Shown here: positions 54,447-62,789 of the stretch, piece after piece
Numbering within the stretch: the first letter of the stretch is position 1
How the letters are laid out: each line of letters begins with the position of its first letter
Source: Glycomyces artemisiae
GTDB lineage: Bacteria > Actinomycetota > Actinomycetes > Mycobacteriales > Micromonosporaceae
Reading direction: 5' to 3'
NCBI RefSeq assembly: GCF_003002955.1
Contig: NZ_PVTJ01000005.1
Coordinates: 1-64,000 of the forward strand
Length of the DNA stretch: 64,000 bases
Translations under genes and position numbers: made by a program
The notes under the pieces: generated by a model
What the model was told of the DNA's origin: nothing
The model's database searches: none
What the model saw: only the letters and a program-made list of their open reading frames with translations

Positions 54447-56015
54447 CTACTGCGCCAGTGCTTCCGCGAGGAAGTCCGTGCGCTGCTGGACGAACGACGT
54501 CAGCGACTCCGCCGAAGCGGCCGCGTCGCCGCCGCTCAGCTCGGCCGCCGCCTGCGCGGTCTCGACCGCCTTCAGCGCCGCTCCCGACGCGTACAGCGCG
54601 TCGTACAGCTCCTGGTAGGCGGCGTCGTACTCGTCCTGGAACGCCTCCGACGCGAGGAACCGCTCCTTCAACTCGTTGCCGCCCATGGTGAAGCCGCCGC
54701 CTTCGCCGTCCTCGCCGCCGCCGGGCATCTCCATGCCCTCCGGGAGCTCCATGCCCTCGGGCATCTCGCCGCCGAAGCCGCCCATGCCGCCACCGCCGCC
54801 GATCGACGCGTTCTCGTCCGGCGCGAGGTCGGCGCTCTGGAGCGTCAGGTCGACGTCCCAGGTCAGGATGGAGATGAGCCCGGTGCCGAAGTCGTACCAG
54901 AGGTAGTAGTTCTGGCCCGGCCCCGACATGTCGTCGCCGTTGGTCACGAGGTTCTGGAAGGCCGTGTAGTCCGCGAAGGACTCGACGTCGACCCAGTCGC
55001 CCAGCTCGGCGTCGAACGTCGCGTCGTCGGCCTCGCTCATCCACTCCAGGAAGTCGATGATCGGCTGCGCGTCGTACGAGCCCTCCATGCTCAGCTGCTT
55101 GAAGTCGTCCTCGTACTCGTCGGGGTCGGCGCCCTGGTACGTGAACGAGCCGGTCGACAGGGCCTTGTACAGCACCCCGGCGTTCTCCCCGTACTCGTCT
55201 TCGGCCCAGGTCACGTCCATGATGTCGACGACCCGGCGGGTGACCGCCTCGCCGCCGTTGACCGACACCGTCGAGTAGGTCCAGTCGTACGAGGACTGGC
55301 CGCTCGCTTCGAGCAGCTCCAAGGTCACGGCCTCGTTGAGCGAGGTGCCTTCGGCGGCCCCGCCCATCGCGGAGTCTACACGCAGGCTGATCTCCTTGTT
55401 CCCCTGGTAGACCTGCCCGTCGACGTACTTCGAGAAGTCCACGAGCCACGGCAGGCCCTCGGGGTCGTCGAAGCTCAGCGTCGAACCCCCCATGCCTCCA
55501 GCGCCCCCTTCGCCGCCGCCGGGGAACTCCATGCCTTCGGGCATCTCCATGCCCTCCGGCAGCTCCATCCCCTCGGGCATCTCGCCGCCGCCGGGGAAGC
55601 CCCCGCCGTCCTCGCCGCCGCCCATCGACATGCCGCCGCCGAGCGCCGACAGCGTCGAGTTGCCCTTCAAGCGGATCCCCACGTCGGAGATGGTGACGCC
55701 GTCGATCGTGATGTCGGCCTTGATCCAGCCCTTCTGGCCGGAGTCCTCGAACTCCTCGACCATGTCGTCGTAGTCCGCGTCGCTGTACGACAGGCTGATC
55801 TCGTGCGCCACCGAGGTGTCGAACAGGTCCACGGTGCCCTGGATGTCGTTGGTGACCACGAAGCCCTCGTTGGCGTCGGAGTACACCAGGGCCGTCGCGC
55901 GCACGGTCCCCACCACCAGCGTGAGCACCGCGATCAGCCCGACCGAGCCCGCGATGAGCTTCCAGTAGTGCCTGAGGCTCACCGGGATGCGGTGGCGCAG
56001 CTTCCTGCCGGCCAC
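54447..56015 (-). CDS. CotH kinase-family protein with Gly/Met-rich inserts
   Basis: 522 residues. A single N-terminal membrane helix (LIAGSVGLIAVLTLVVGTV, about 20-40) anchors an extracytoplasmic CotH kinase fold (ISDVGIRLKGNST, MSGPGQNYYLWYDFGTG, WDVDLTL). Two inserts rich in Gly, Met, Pro and Glu interrupt it at about 127-177 and 403-446, each with repeats of MPEGMELPEGMEMP. CotH enzymes are atypical protein kinases of spore and surface proteins. It is last in an operon with DUF4956 and VTC-type proteins; this trio recurs in bacteria. Confidence 0.88.
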   Translation of the reverse strand: MAGRKLRHRIPVSLRHYWKLIAGSVGLIAVLTLVVGTVRATALVYSDANEGFVVTNDIQGTVDLFDTSVAHEISLSYSDADYDDMVEEFEDSGQKGWIKADITIDGVTISDVGIRLKGNSTLSALGGGMSMGGGEDGGGFPGGGEMPEGMELPEGMEMPEGMEFPGGGEGGAGGMGGSTLSFDDPEGLPWLVDFSKYVDGQVYQGNKEISLRVDSAMGGAAEGTSLNEAVTLELLEASGQSSYDWTYSTVSVNGGEAVTRRVVDIMDVTWAEDEYGENAGVLYKALSTGSFTYQGADPDEYEDDFKQLSMEGSYDAQPIIDFLEWMSEADDATFDAELGDWVDVESFADYTAFQNLVTNGDDMSGPGQNYYLWYDFGTGLISILTWDVDLTLQSADLAPDENASIGGGGGMGGFGGEMPEGMELPEGMEMPGGGEDGEGGGFTMGGNELKERFLASEAFQDEYDAAYQELYDALYASGAALKAVETAQAAAELSGGDAAASAESLTSFVQQRTDFLAEALAQ

Positions 56016-56017
56016 GG

Positions 56018-56701
56018 CTAGAGGTCCGTCTGGTCGTAACCGGTCAGCACGGTCACCTGCTGGCCCGAGGTCACCTCGCGCAGCTCGCCGAGGAGCCCCG
56101 CGGCGTTCTTGGCCTTCTTCAGGCGCACCGTGTACGTGTACTCCAGCAAGGCGCCGCCGCGGATCGTCTCGATGCTGACCTGCTCGTACTCGTCGGTGTT
56201 GCGGATGAGCACGTCGTCGATGCGGTCGGCGTAGTCCTCGTCGGTCGGCACGTGGACCTTAACGACCTGGCGCTGCACGTTGTGCGCGAACCAGTTGAAC
56301 CGGTACATGAGCACCAGCACCAGGCACACCACGACCGTCGCGATGATCGCGAGCAGGTAGAACCTGGTGCCGCAGGCCATGCCCACGCCCATCACCAGGA
56401 AGATGTACCCGACGTCGCGGGTCTCCTTGAGCGCGTTGCGGAATCTGATGATCGACAGCGCGCCGACGAGCGCGAAGGCCCGCGCCACGTTCGAGCCGAC
56501 GATCAGCATGATCACCGCGATGATCATCCCCATGACGATGAGGGTCTGCACGTACGACTGGCTGTACGAGACGTTCCGGTGCGTCCACCGGTAGACGAGC
56601 CCGATCACGCAGCTCAGGATGAAGGAGAGCGTCAGCGAGATGGCGATGTCCGCCACGCTGAACTCGGCCGAGAGGTCGTTGAATCCGGTAAGGAAGTCCA
56701 T
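56018..56701 (-). CDS. DUF4956 membrane protein
   Basis: 227 residues. Four membrane helices precede the motif RAFALVGALSIIRFRNALKE, then a C-terminal alpha/beta domain (VKVHVPTDEDYADRIDDVL). It stands between the VTC-type gene and the CotH gene with 2-19 nt gaps, so all three are one operon. Function unknown; I infer a role in polyphosphate or surface-layer work with its neighbours. Confidence 0.88.
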   Translation of the reverse strand: MDFLTGFNDLSAEFSVADIAISLTLSFILSCVIGLVYRWTHRNVSYSQSYVQTLIVMGMIIAVIMLIVGSNVARAFALVGALSIIRFRNALKETRDVGYIFLVMGVGMACGTRFYLLAIIATVVVCLVLVLMYRFNWFAHNVQRQVVKVHVPTDEDYADRIDDVLIRNTDEYEQVSIETIRGGALLEYTYTVRLKKAKNAAGLLGELREVTSGQQVTVLTGYDQTDL

Positions 56702-56720
56702 GGTCGCTTTCTGATTCGGG

Positions 56721-57551
56721 CTAGACGGAAGCCGAGGCTTCGTTCTTGGAATGGACCGAGTAGTCGTCCTCGGTGGGGACGTGGAAGACCGAGCGCGGGG
56801 CCATGCCGTGCGCCTCGATGCTCTGGCAGTACTTGGAGATCCGCACGACGGACATCCCGAGGCGCGCGGCCATGTCGGTGACCCAGTACGGGACCCGCTC
56901 GTTGGCCTTGACCTCCACGATCGCCTTGTGCGGCGGGATGATGAGCCGGTTCTCGACCTCGGCGCCCAGGTGGAAGTCGCGGTCGCGCCCCCGCACCCGG
57001 TGGTCGATCGTCACGCGCAGCCCCAGGTCCGCGTCGGAGCCGAGGTACGCCTCGCGGCTGTACGCGGTGATCGCGGTGGGCCGCAGTCCGTGCCCCTCGA
57101 CCAGGCCCATGACCTCTTCGAGGAACGGCCGCTGCTCCGGCAGGTGGTCGATGAGGACCGCCTCGTCGCACAGCTTGCGCGCCAGCAGGTACGGCACCTT
57201 CACGCGCCGCTTCTGCGTGACCCGGTTGACCCGCTGCTTGATCTCGATGTAGACCGGCGTCTCGTCGGTCAGTTCGTGCCGCTCGCCGTACGCGCGAACC
57301 CGGACCTTGCGGCGGAACCGCAGGCCCTCGATCTTCTCCCAGTAGTACCGCAGCGAAGCGGAGTCGTAGTACAGGCTCGCGACCGGGTAGCCGCCGCGCA
57401 CGGTGAACGGGTCGGCCTCCATGCGGGCGGCCAGCTCCTCGCGGAGCCGCGGCACCTCGTCGTACGACAGCAGGTACTTGATCTCGAAGCGGTTGAACGA
57501 GTGCAGCGCGCTCGCAGTGCGGCGCAGGTGTCCGGCGTCGGGTCCGGTCAT
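56721..57551 (-). CDS. VTC-domain polyphosphate polymerase-like protein
   Basis: 276 residues. Tunnel-fold features of VTC/CYTH-type enzymes: FNRFEIKYLLS at the start, FRRKVRVRAYG, YIEIKQRVNRVTQKRR, RVTIDHRVRGRD and AIVEVKANERVPYWV, supplying the Arg/Lys/Glu-lined channel. Yeast Vtc4 makes polyphosphate from ATP; bacterial VTC proteins next to DUF4956 and CotH are thought to act similarly. It heads the operon, and a PHO-box-like array covers the 110 nt before its start. Confidence 0.88.
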   Translation of the reverse strand: MTGPDAGHLRRTASALHSFNRFEIKYLLSYDEVPRLREELAARMEADPFTVRGGYPVASLYYDSASLRYYWEKIEGLRFRRKVRVRAYGERHELTDETPVYIEIKQRVNRVTQKRRVKVPYLLARKLCDEAVLIDHLPEQRPFLEEVMGLVEGHGLRPTAITAYSREAYLGSDADLGLRVTIDHRVRGRDRDFHLGAEVENRLIIPPHKAIVEVKANERVPYWVTDMAARLGMSVVRISKYCQSIEAHGMAPRSVFHVPTEDDYSVHSKNEASASV

Positions 57552-57576
57552 TGGCGCTCCTTGTCATTCGGGAACG

Positions 57577-57653
57577 CAATGAGTCAAACCGCGCAAACTG
57601 ATTTTGAACTCTGGGTTAACTCAAGAACAGCTCAAGGTCGACAGAACATGAAC
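57577..57653 (-). promoter_or_regulatory. PHO-box-like array upstream of the VTC operon
   Basis: Read on the minus strand, consecutive 11-nt units starting at 57653 are GTTCATGTTCT, GTCGACCTTGA, GCTGTTCTTGA, GTTAACCCAGA, GTTCAAAATCA and GTTTGCGCGGT, with a weaker seventh (TTGACTCATTG). Most begin GT or GTTCA/GTTAA, the phased direct-repeat form of PhoP PHO boxes in actinobacteria. It covers the whole promoter region of a phosphate-polymer operon. Alignment is by eye. Confidence 0.5.
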
Positions 57654-57661
57654 AGAAAACA

Positions 57662-59236
57662 CTAATCCTCTTGCGGTGCGGTCGACTCCGCGCCGTTCTG
57701 GATCTCGACTTCGTCGACCTGCTCGTCCGTGGGGATCACCGTCCGGTCCAGCGTCACGTCCGTGGTGTCCCCGGCGCCGACCGAGATCGAGTCGTACGCG
57801 GTGAGCGCCTTCGTGTCCGGGTCGAAGTACAGGATGTCCATCTCCATCTTGCCCGTGGACGACGACGTGAAGTGCCGCAGACCGCCCGCGCCCGTGGACC
57901 CCTCGACCATGAGCGACGTGCCCTCGCCGAGGTCCGACACCGACCGCTCGTGCATGTGCCCGGCCAGCACCAGCGGCACCACCCCGGCCAGCGGCTCGGC
58001 CATCGGCGGCTCGTGGACCATCGCCACGTCGGCGCCGCCCGCCTCCTCGATCGAGCTCGCCAGCCGCTCCCCGGACTCGGTGAGCATCTGCTGCACGTAC
58101 GCCTTGTCGGGCAGATTGCCCTTGTCGGGCGTGAACTGCGGGTCCGCGACCCCGGCGAACCGGAGCCCCGCGATCTCCCGCACCTCGCCGTCGAGGATCA
58201 CCACGTTGTCGTACGCCGCGAGCGCCGCCACCGTCGTCGCCGAGTCGTGGTTGCCCTTCACGAACACGTACGGCGCGTCGATCTGCTCCACACCGCGCGA
58301 GAAGATGTCGGCCTCCTGCTCGGAGCCCCAGTCGTTCATGTCCCCGGTGTCGGCGACCGCGTCGATGTCGAACTGCCCGACCACGGTCTCCATCAGATGC
58401 CAGGCGCTCGGGTTCAAGTGCAGGTCCGAGACGTGCAGGATGCGGATCGAATCGTCCTCGATGCCGACCTGCGGCATGTCCATCGCCAGCGTGTAGAACC
58501 CGGAGATGTTCGTGACGATCTGCTGGAGGTCCCCGACGTACTCCTCGTAGTTCTCCGCGATGTTCTCCGCACTGCCGACCACGCTGGGCGCGTAAGTGAG
58601 CAGGCCCTCGTACCGCGGCTGCGAGACCGCCTCGGCGCGCAGCGTCGCCGCCGCCCACCCCACGAGCGCCACGGTCACCGTCAGCGAGGTGACCCCGGTG
58701 AGCAGCGCCCGCCGCATGTTCCGGAACGCGAGCGCGCCGACCAGCAGCCCGCACAGCGTCACGATCGCGAACGCCTCCACGGCCACGCGGATCACCGCGT
58801 CCGTGACGTCCGAGGCCAGGCTCTGCGACGCGGTCGTGAACCCGTCGGGGGAGTTCATGATGTACTGCGCCTCGACCGGGTCGATCGAGTCGAGCGACAG
58901 GTCCAGGCCGATCGGCCCGTCGTGGCTGTCGAAGATGATGTCGCCCAGCGGCGGGATGTTCACCTTCGTCTCGCCGCTGACGTCGGGGTGGATCGACACG
59001 GTCGTGTCGAACGGCCCGATGTCGGCCTTCGTGCCGCCCACCAGCGCCAGGCCCGCCGCTGCGGCCCCGACCCCGAGCGCCAGCACCGCCGCGACCACGG
59101 CGCCGCGCCGCGTCGCCGGGGCGTCCTTGAACCTCGACCAGCCCGCGGCCGCCTTGCGCCACACGGATCTCCCGCGCCGTGCAGCACGGCGCGCGGTGTC
59201 TCGAAGGCGGCGCAGGGCGGGGGACCGGTCGTTCAT
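57662..59236 (-). CDS. Membrane-anchored metallophosphoesterase
   Basis: 524 residues. An N-terminal helix (GAVVAAVLALGVGAAAAGLAL) and two more (AIVTLCGLLVGALAF, LTGVTSLTVTVALVGWAA) flank an extracytoplasmic segment. The catalytic domain from about 268 has the metal motifs HVSDLHLNP, DTGDMNDWG, VKGNHDS and GHMHERS. Substrate unknown; a phosphodiester or polyphosphate is possible given the VTC operon beside it. Its stop is followed within 9 nt by the PHO-box-like array. Confidence 0.9.
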   Translation of the reverse strand: MNDRSPALRRLRDTARRAARRGRSVWRKAAAGWSRFKDAPATRRGAVVAAVLALGVGAAAAGLALVGGTKADIGPFDTTVSIHPDVSGETKVNIPPLGDIIFDSHDGPIGLDLSLDSIDPVEAQYIMNSPDGFTTASQSLASDVTDAVIRVAVEAFAIVTLCGLLVGALAFRNMRRALLTGVTSLTVTVALVGWAAATLRAEAVSQPRYEGLLTYAPSVVGSAENIAENYEEYVGDLQQIVTNISGFYTLAMDMPQVGIEDDSIRILHVSDLHLNPSAWHLMETVVGQFDIDAVADTGDMNDWGSEQEADIFSRGVEQIDAPYVFVKGNHDSATTVAALAAYDNVVILDGEVREIAGLRFAGVADPQFTPDKGNLPDKAYVQQMLTESGERLASSIEEAGGADVAMVHEPPMAEPLAGVVPLVLAGHMHERSVSDLGEGTSLMVEGSTGAGGLRHFTSSSTGKMEMDILYFDPDTKALTAYDSISVGAGDTTDVTLDRTVIPTDEQVDEVEIQNGAESTAPQED

Positions 59237-60385
59237 CTATACCCTTCCTTGTGCGGCGTAGCTGGTGGAGAAGCGGATGATGCGGTCGTCGGCCTCGTTC
59301 GCGGTGCAGCCCCGCTCCTCGACGCAGCGGCCGTCGCGGTTCGAGGTGGTCACCCACAGCATCCCGTCGGGGCCCATGGCGACCGATCGTAGTCGACCGA
59401 ACTCGCTGACGACGGCCGCTTGCGGCTCGCCCGCGACCGCGCCGGACGAGTCGAACCGGGCGATCCACAGGCGCTGGCCGCGCAGGCACGCGGTGACGAG
59501 CGAGTCCTCCAGGAACACGGCCCCGGCGCAGGAGCCCTCGAAGGGCTCCCAGGTCAGGACCGGGTCGGTGTACTTCGGGTCGCCGCCGGGGCCCTCGTAG
59601 TACGGCCAGCCGTAGTTGGCGCCGGGCTCGATGCGGTTGACCTCGTCGGCGATGTCCTGGCCGAACTCGGTGGCGTACAGCTCGCCCGCGGCGTTCCAGG
59701 CGAGGCCCTCGATGTTGCGGTGGCCGAGGGAGTAGACCGGGGACGCCGGGTCGGGGTTGCCGTCGGCGGGCGCTCCGTCGGTGGTGATGCGGAGGATCTT
59801 GCCGCCCAACGAGTCCGGGTCCTGCGCGGCGGCGTCGTCCCCGGCGTCGCCGGTGGCCGCGTAGAGGAACCCGTCGGGGCCGAATTCGAGGGCGCCGCCG
59901 TTGTGGTGGTCGGAGGAGGGGATGCCAGTGAGGACCGGCTCGGGTGCGGCGTCGCTGGTGGGGTCGACGCGGACGATCCGGTTGTCGTCGCCGCTCGTGT
60001 AGTAGACGTACACGGCGTGGTCGTCGTCGTAATTCGGGGAGACGGCGATGCCGAGGAGGCCGCCTTCGCCGGTGTCGTCGACGTCGACGGTGCGCAGTTC
60101 GACGGGCTCGCCCGCGGTGCCGTCGGCGGCGATCGGGATCTGGAGGAGCCGCCCGGTGCGCTCGCCGACGATCGCGGTGCCGTCGGGGAGGAAGTCGAGG
60201 CCCCAGGGGACGTCGAGGCCCTCGGCGACGACGTCCATGAACGTGGCCGGGCTCTCGGGCGCGCCCGACGGGGTCGGCAGGTTCGGGGGCTCGCCGGTCT
60301 CGGGCTCGGGCGGCTCGCCGAAGGAGCACGAGGCGAGCGTGAATGCGGCGGCGGCAGCCGCCGCGGCCGAGAGCAACCTGCGCAT
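59237..60385 (-). CDS. PQQ-type sugar dehydrogenase-like lipoprotein (GSDH/sorbosone family)
   Basis: 382 residues from MRRLLSAAAAAAAAF, a lipoprotein signal with lipobox LASC (Cys at about 20). Beta-propeller motifs: VPWGLDFLPDGTAIVGERTGRL, GGLLGIAVSPNYDDDHAVYVYYT, HHNGGALEFGPDGFLYAATGD and GHRNIEGLAWNAAGELYATE. Related enzymes oxidise aldoses at the cell surface with PQQ. The metallophosphoesterase ATG follows directly after its stop, so they are one operon. Confidence 0.87.
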   Translation of the reverse strand: MRRLLSAAAAAAAAFTLASCSFGEPPEPETGEPPNLPTPSGAPESPATFMDVVAEGLDVPWGLDFLPDGTAIVGERTGRLLQIPIAADGTAGEPVELRTVDVDDTGEGGLLGIAVSPNYDDDHAVYVYYTSGDDNRIVRVDPTSDAAPEPVLTGIPSSDHHNGGALEFGPDGFLYAATGDAGDDAAAQDPDSLGGKILRITTDGAPADGNPDPASPVYSLGHRNIEGLAWNAAGELYATEFGQDIADEVNRIEPGANYGWPYYEGPGGDPKYTDPVLTWEPFEGSCAGAVFLEDSLVTACLRGQRLWIARFDSSGAVAGEPQAAVVSEFGRLRSVAMGPDGMLWVTTSNRDGRCVEERGCTANEADDRIIRFSTSYAAQGRV

Positions 60386-60513
60386 GGCGACAACCTTATA
60401 GGCAGTCCACGACAGCACTCGTTCCCCGCGAATCATCGCCCGGGGGTCCCCAGCCGGGGGCCGTTCTATGCCTCGCCTCGCGCAAGCGATTGCTCCGACT
60501 AGGCTTGGGACCT

Positions 60514-61425
60514 GTGAAAGTCTGGATCGCCCACGAAGCAGGCCGCGCCCTCCTGGGCGAACTCCCCGCGGACGTCGACGTCGAGGTCTACGACGGGAGA
60601 TCCGACTACCCTTCCGACCCCGCGACGGTCGAGTTCTGGGTCCCGCCGTTCCTCGCCCAGTCGAAGGTCACGACCCCCTTGCGGGACATGACGTCCCTGA
60701 AGGCGATCCAGCTGCTCAGCGCGGGCGCCGAGGTCTGGGTCCCGGTCGTCCCGCCCGGCGTGACCCTGTGCGACGCGCGCGGCGTCCACACCGGGGTCAC
60801 CGCCGAATGGACCGTCGGCGCGGTCATCGCCTCGATGCGGGGCTTCGACCTGTTCGCCCGCCAGCAGGCCCGCCACGAATGGCGCGTCGAGTGGACCACC
60901 ACCGCGGTCGGCAAGCGCGCCTTGATCGTCGGCGCCGGCGACATCGGCGAGAAGGTCGCCGAGGTGCTCACCGCGCTCGGCGTCGAGGTCGAGAAGGTCG
61001 CCCGGCGCGAGCGCCCCGGCGTCCACCCCATCGCGGCGATCGACACGCTCCTGCCGGAGTTCGACATCGTCATCCTGATCCTCCCGCTCACCGACGCCAC
61101 CCGCGGCCTCGTGGATGCGAAGTTCCTGTCCCGCATGAAGGACGGCGCCCTCCTCGTGAACGCCGCCCGCGGCCCGATCGTCGACACCGACGCCCTCGTC
61201 GCCGAAGTCGCCTCCGGCCGCCTCCGCTGCGCGGTCGACGTCGTCGACCCCGAGCCCCTCCCGCCGGGCCACCCCCTCTGGGACCTCGACGGCGCCCTCA
61301 TCACCCCGCACGCGGGCGCCTCGGTCGACGGCACCCTCGACCGCGCCTACGCCCCGATCGGCCCTCAACTCCGCCGCTTCGCAGCGGGCGAGCCTCTGGA
61401 GAACGTCGTCTCGGACGGCTACTAG
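60514..61425 (+). CDS. D-isomer specific 2-hydroxyacid dehydrogenase
   Basis: 303 residues from a GTG. NAD-binding motif GAGDIGEKVAEVL (about 137), catalytic Arg in ARGPIVDTDALV, Glu in DVVDPEPLPPGHPLW and His in ITPHAG. It reduces a 2-oxoacid or oxidises a D-2-hydroxyacid; substrate unknown. A -10-like TAGGCT (60500-60505) puts the transcript start near the GTG, so the message may be leaderless. The stop shares CTAG with the convergent gene. Confidence 0.92.
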   Translation: MKVWIAHEAGRALLGELPADVDVEVYDGRSDYPSDPATVEFWVPPFLAQSKVTTPLRDMTSLKAIQLLSAGAEVWVPVVPPGVTLCDARGVHTGVTAEWTVGAVIASMRGFDLFARQQARHEWRVEWTTTAVGKRALIVGAGDIGEKVAEVLTALGVEVEKVARRERPGVHPIAAIDTLLPEFDIVILILPLTDATRGLVDAKFLSRMKDGALLVNAARGPIVDTDALVAEVASGRLRCAVDVVDPEPLPPGHPLWDLDGALITPHAGASVDGTLDRAYAPIGPQLRRFAAGEPLENVVSDGY

Positions 61426-61859
61426 CGCTCGTCCGGCGCGTCGGTGCGCAGCTCCTGGCCGCCGATCTCCAGGACCTGGGGGAGGTTCTCGGGGCGGAGG
61501 GGGTCGAGTCTGACCTGGGACTGGTCCGCGAGTATGGCCTGCACGCCCTCGTTGCCGGTGGCGAAGCCGTCGATCTGCTGCCAGGGGATCTCGCGGGTGG
61601 AGAACATGCCGCGCACCGCGATGCCGTCGGTGGTGACGTCCACGCCGGCGCGCCACGCCCACATGGAGATCCCGAGGGGCACGAAGAGGAGGACGACGCC
61701 GAGGACGACCGAGACCGGGCTCCACAGCGGCTGCTCCACGATGAGCGACAGGGACAGCGGGGCCACGGTCAGCCACGCGACGAAGGCCGCGCCGGTGATC
61801 GCCGCGGAGCGGCGGACGCGCAGGCGGCGGGTCGGGAGCGGGGAGTCTGCGGACGTCAT
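61422..61859 (-). CDS. PH-domain-like small membrane protein
   Basis: 145 residues. Two membrane helices (SAAITGAAFVAWLTVAPLSL, VSVVLGVVLLFVPLGISMWAW) precede a bacterial PH-like domain (GIAVRGMFSTREIPWQQIDGF, a pattern of DUF/PH_6 proteins). Its stop shares CTAG with the convergent dehydrogenase. It is divergent from a similar protein at 61995, with a 135-nt promoter gap. Function unknown. Confidence 0.72.
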   Translation of the reverse strand: MTSADSPLPTRRLRVRRSAAITGAAFVAWLTVAPLSLSLIVEQPLWSPVSVVLGVVLLFVPLGISMWAWRAGVDVTTDGIAVRGMFSTREIPWQQIDGFATGNEGVQAILADQSQVRLDPLRPENLPQVLEIGGQELRTDAPDER

Positions 61860-61994
61860 GCGTCCAGATTGACACACGCGGGCGCGGGGCCCGCACAGTG
61901 CCGGTCCGGTTTCTGTCCGATTGTCGCTTGACGTGCGCGCCGCGCGTGGCACGATCAGGTCATCGGCAGCGGAACGAGCCTGGTGGGGGTGAGT

Positions 61995-62498
61995 GTGGCC
62001 GTCAAGATCACATTCCGTCCGACGACGCGACAGGTCATCGGCCGCGCCCTCTTCCTCGGCGGCGTCTCCGCGCTGGTCGCGCTCGTGCCCGCCGTCGGGT
62101 ACATGCTCGCCGCGGGCCACTGGTCCCACCTCACCCTCGGCGGCCTCGTGCTCGTCGCCGCCGCGGTGGCCCTCGCGGTCGCGTACGCCGGGGCCCGCCG
62201 CCACGGCGTGGTCCTCGACGAGCGCGGCATCCACCCGCTCGAATCCCAAGGCCCGCAAGCGAAGTCAGAACGCTATGCCGCGTGGACCGAGGTCGCGGAC
62301 ATCCGCGCCGAGCGCCGCGCCGGGCGCACCGTCCCGGTCGTCTACGTCAGCGACCCGTCGCAGCGGCCCTGGCGCCTCCAGGCCCCCTACTCCGGCCGCG
62401 CGCTCTCGGCCGACGACGAGCTCGACGAGAAGATCTTCGTCATGCGCTCCCTCTGGGAGGGGTACCGGAGGGGCCTGCCGCCGCGCCGCGCCGAATAG
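61995..62498 (+). CDS. PH-domain-like small membrane protein, relative of the previous gene
   Basis: 167 residues if started at GTG 61995, preceded by GGGGGTGA; GTGs at 61983 and 61989 are alternatives. Two membrane helices (ALFLGGVSALVALVPAVGYML, LGGLVLVAAAVALAVAYAGA) precede a domain with GVVLDERGIHPLESQG and YAAWTEVADIRAE. Layout as in the divergent gene at 61422 suggests related roles. Function unknown. Confidence 0.7.
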   Translation: MAVKITFRPTTRQVIGRALFLGGVSALVALVPAVGYMLAAGHWSHLTLGGLVLVAAAVALAVAYAGARRHGVVLDERGIHPLESQGPQAKSERYAAWTEVADIRAERRAGRTVPVVYVSDPSQRPWRLQAPYSGRALSADDELDEKIFVMRSLWEGYRRGLPPRRAE

Positions 62499-62629
62499 GG
62501 CATCGATCCTCGTCACTGGCGGCAAGCGTGAGCCGAATCCTGAAACTTCCGAAACTGTTCAGTGCCGCCGAGGCGGAATGCGATTGCCAATCGTGACTCG
62601 ATCGTGACCTTTGCGGCGACTTACCAGCC

Positions 62630-62658
62630 TTGACGCTGTTTTGGCGGTGCCGTACGCT
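62630..62658 (+). promoter_or_regulatory. Promoter of the solute-binding protein gene
   Basis: TTGACG (62630-62635), 17 nt, TACGCT (62653-62658): the best housekeeping-type promoter match in the window. The transcript would begin near 62665, leaving a leader of about 125 nt. Confidence 0.6.
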
Positions 62659-62669
62659 CACGCCTATTA

Positions 62670-62714
62670 CCGAAAGTTTTCGAATCTGTTCCGGAAATCC
62701 CCCAACAGTTTCGG
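62670..62714 (+). promoter_or_regulatory. Repressor-type operators next to the promoter
   Basis: ccgaaagttttcg (62670-62682) is a CGAAA-GT-TTTCG palindrome just after the expected transcript start. AACAGTTTCGG (62704-62714) is an inverted copy of CCGAAACTGTT at 62549-62559, the other side of the promoter. Sites of the CGAAA-N-TTTCG type have been tied to LacI-family control of sugar genes in actinomycetes. No regulator gene is present here. Confidence 0.4.
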
Positions 62715-62789
62715 TACGCCGCGGAGTCGTGCAGGGCTCCGGCGGACCCCTTCATGTGCACTGCGCGACCACGGAAGGAGCGCTCGACG

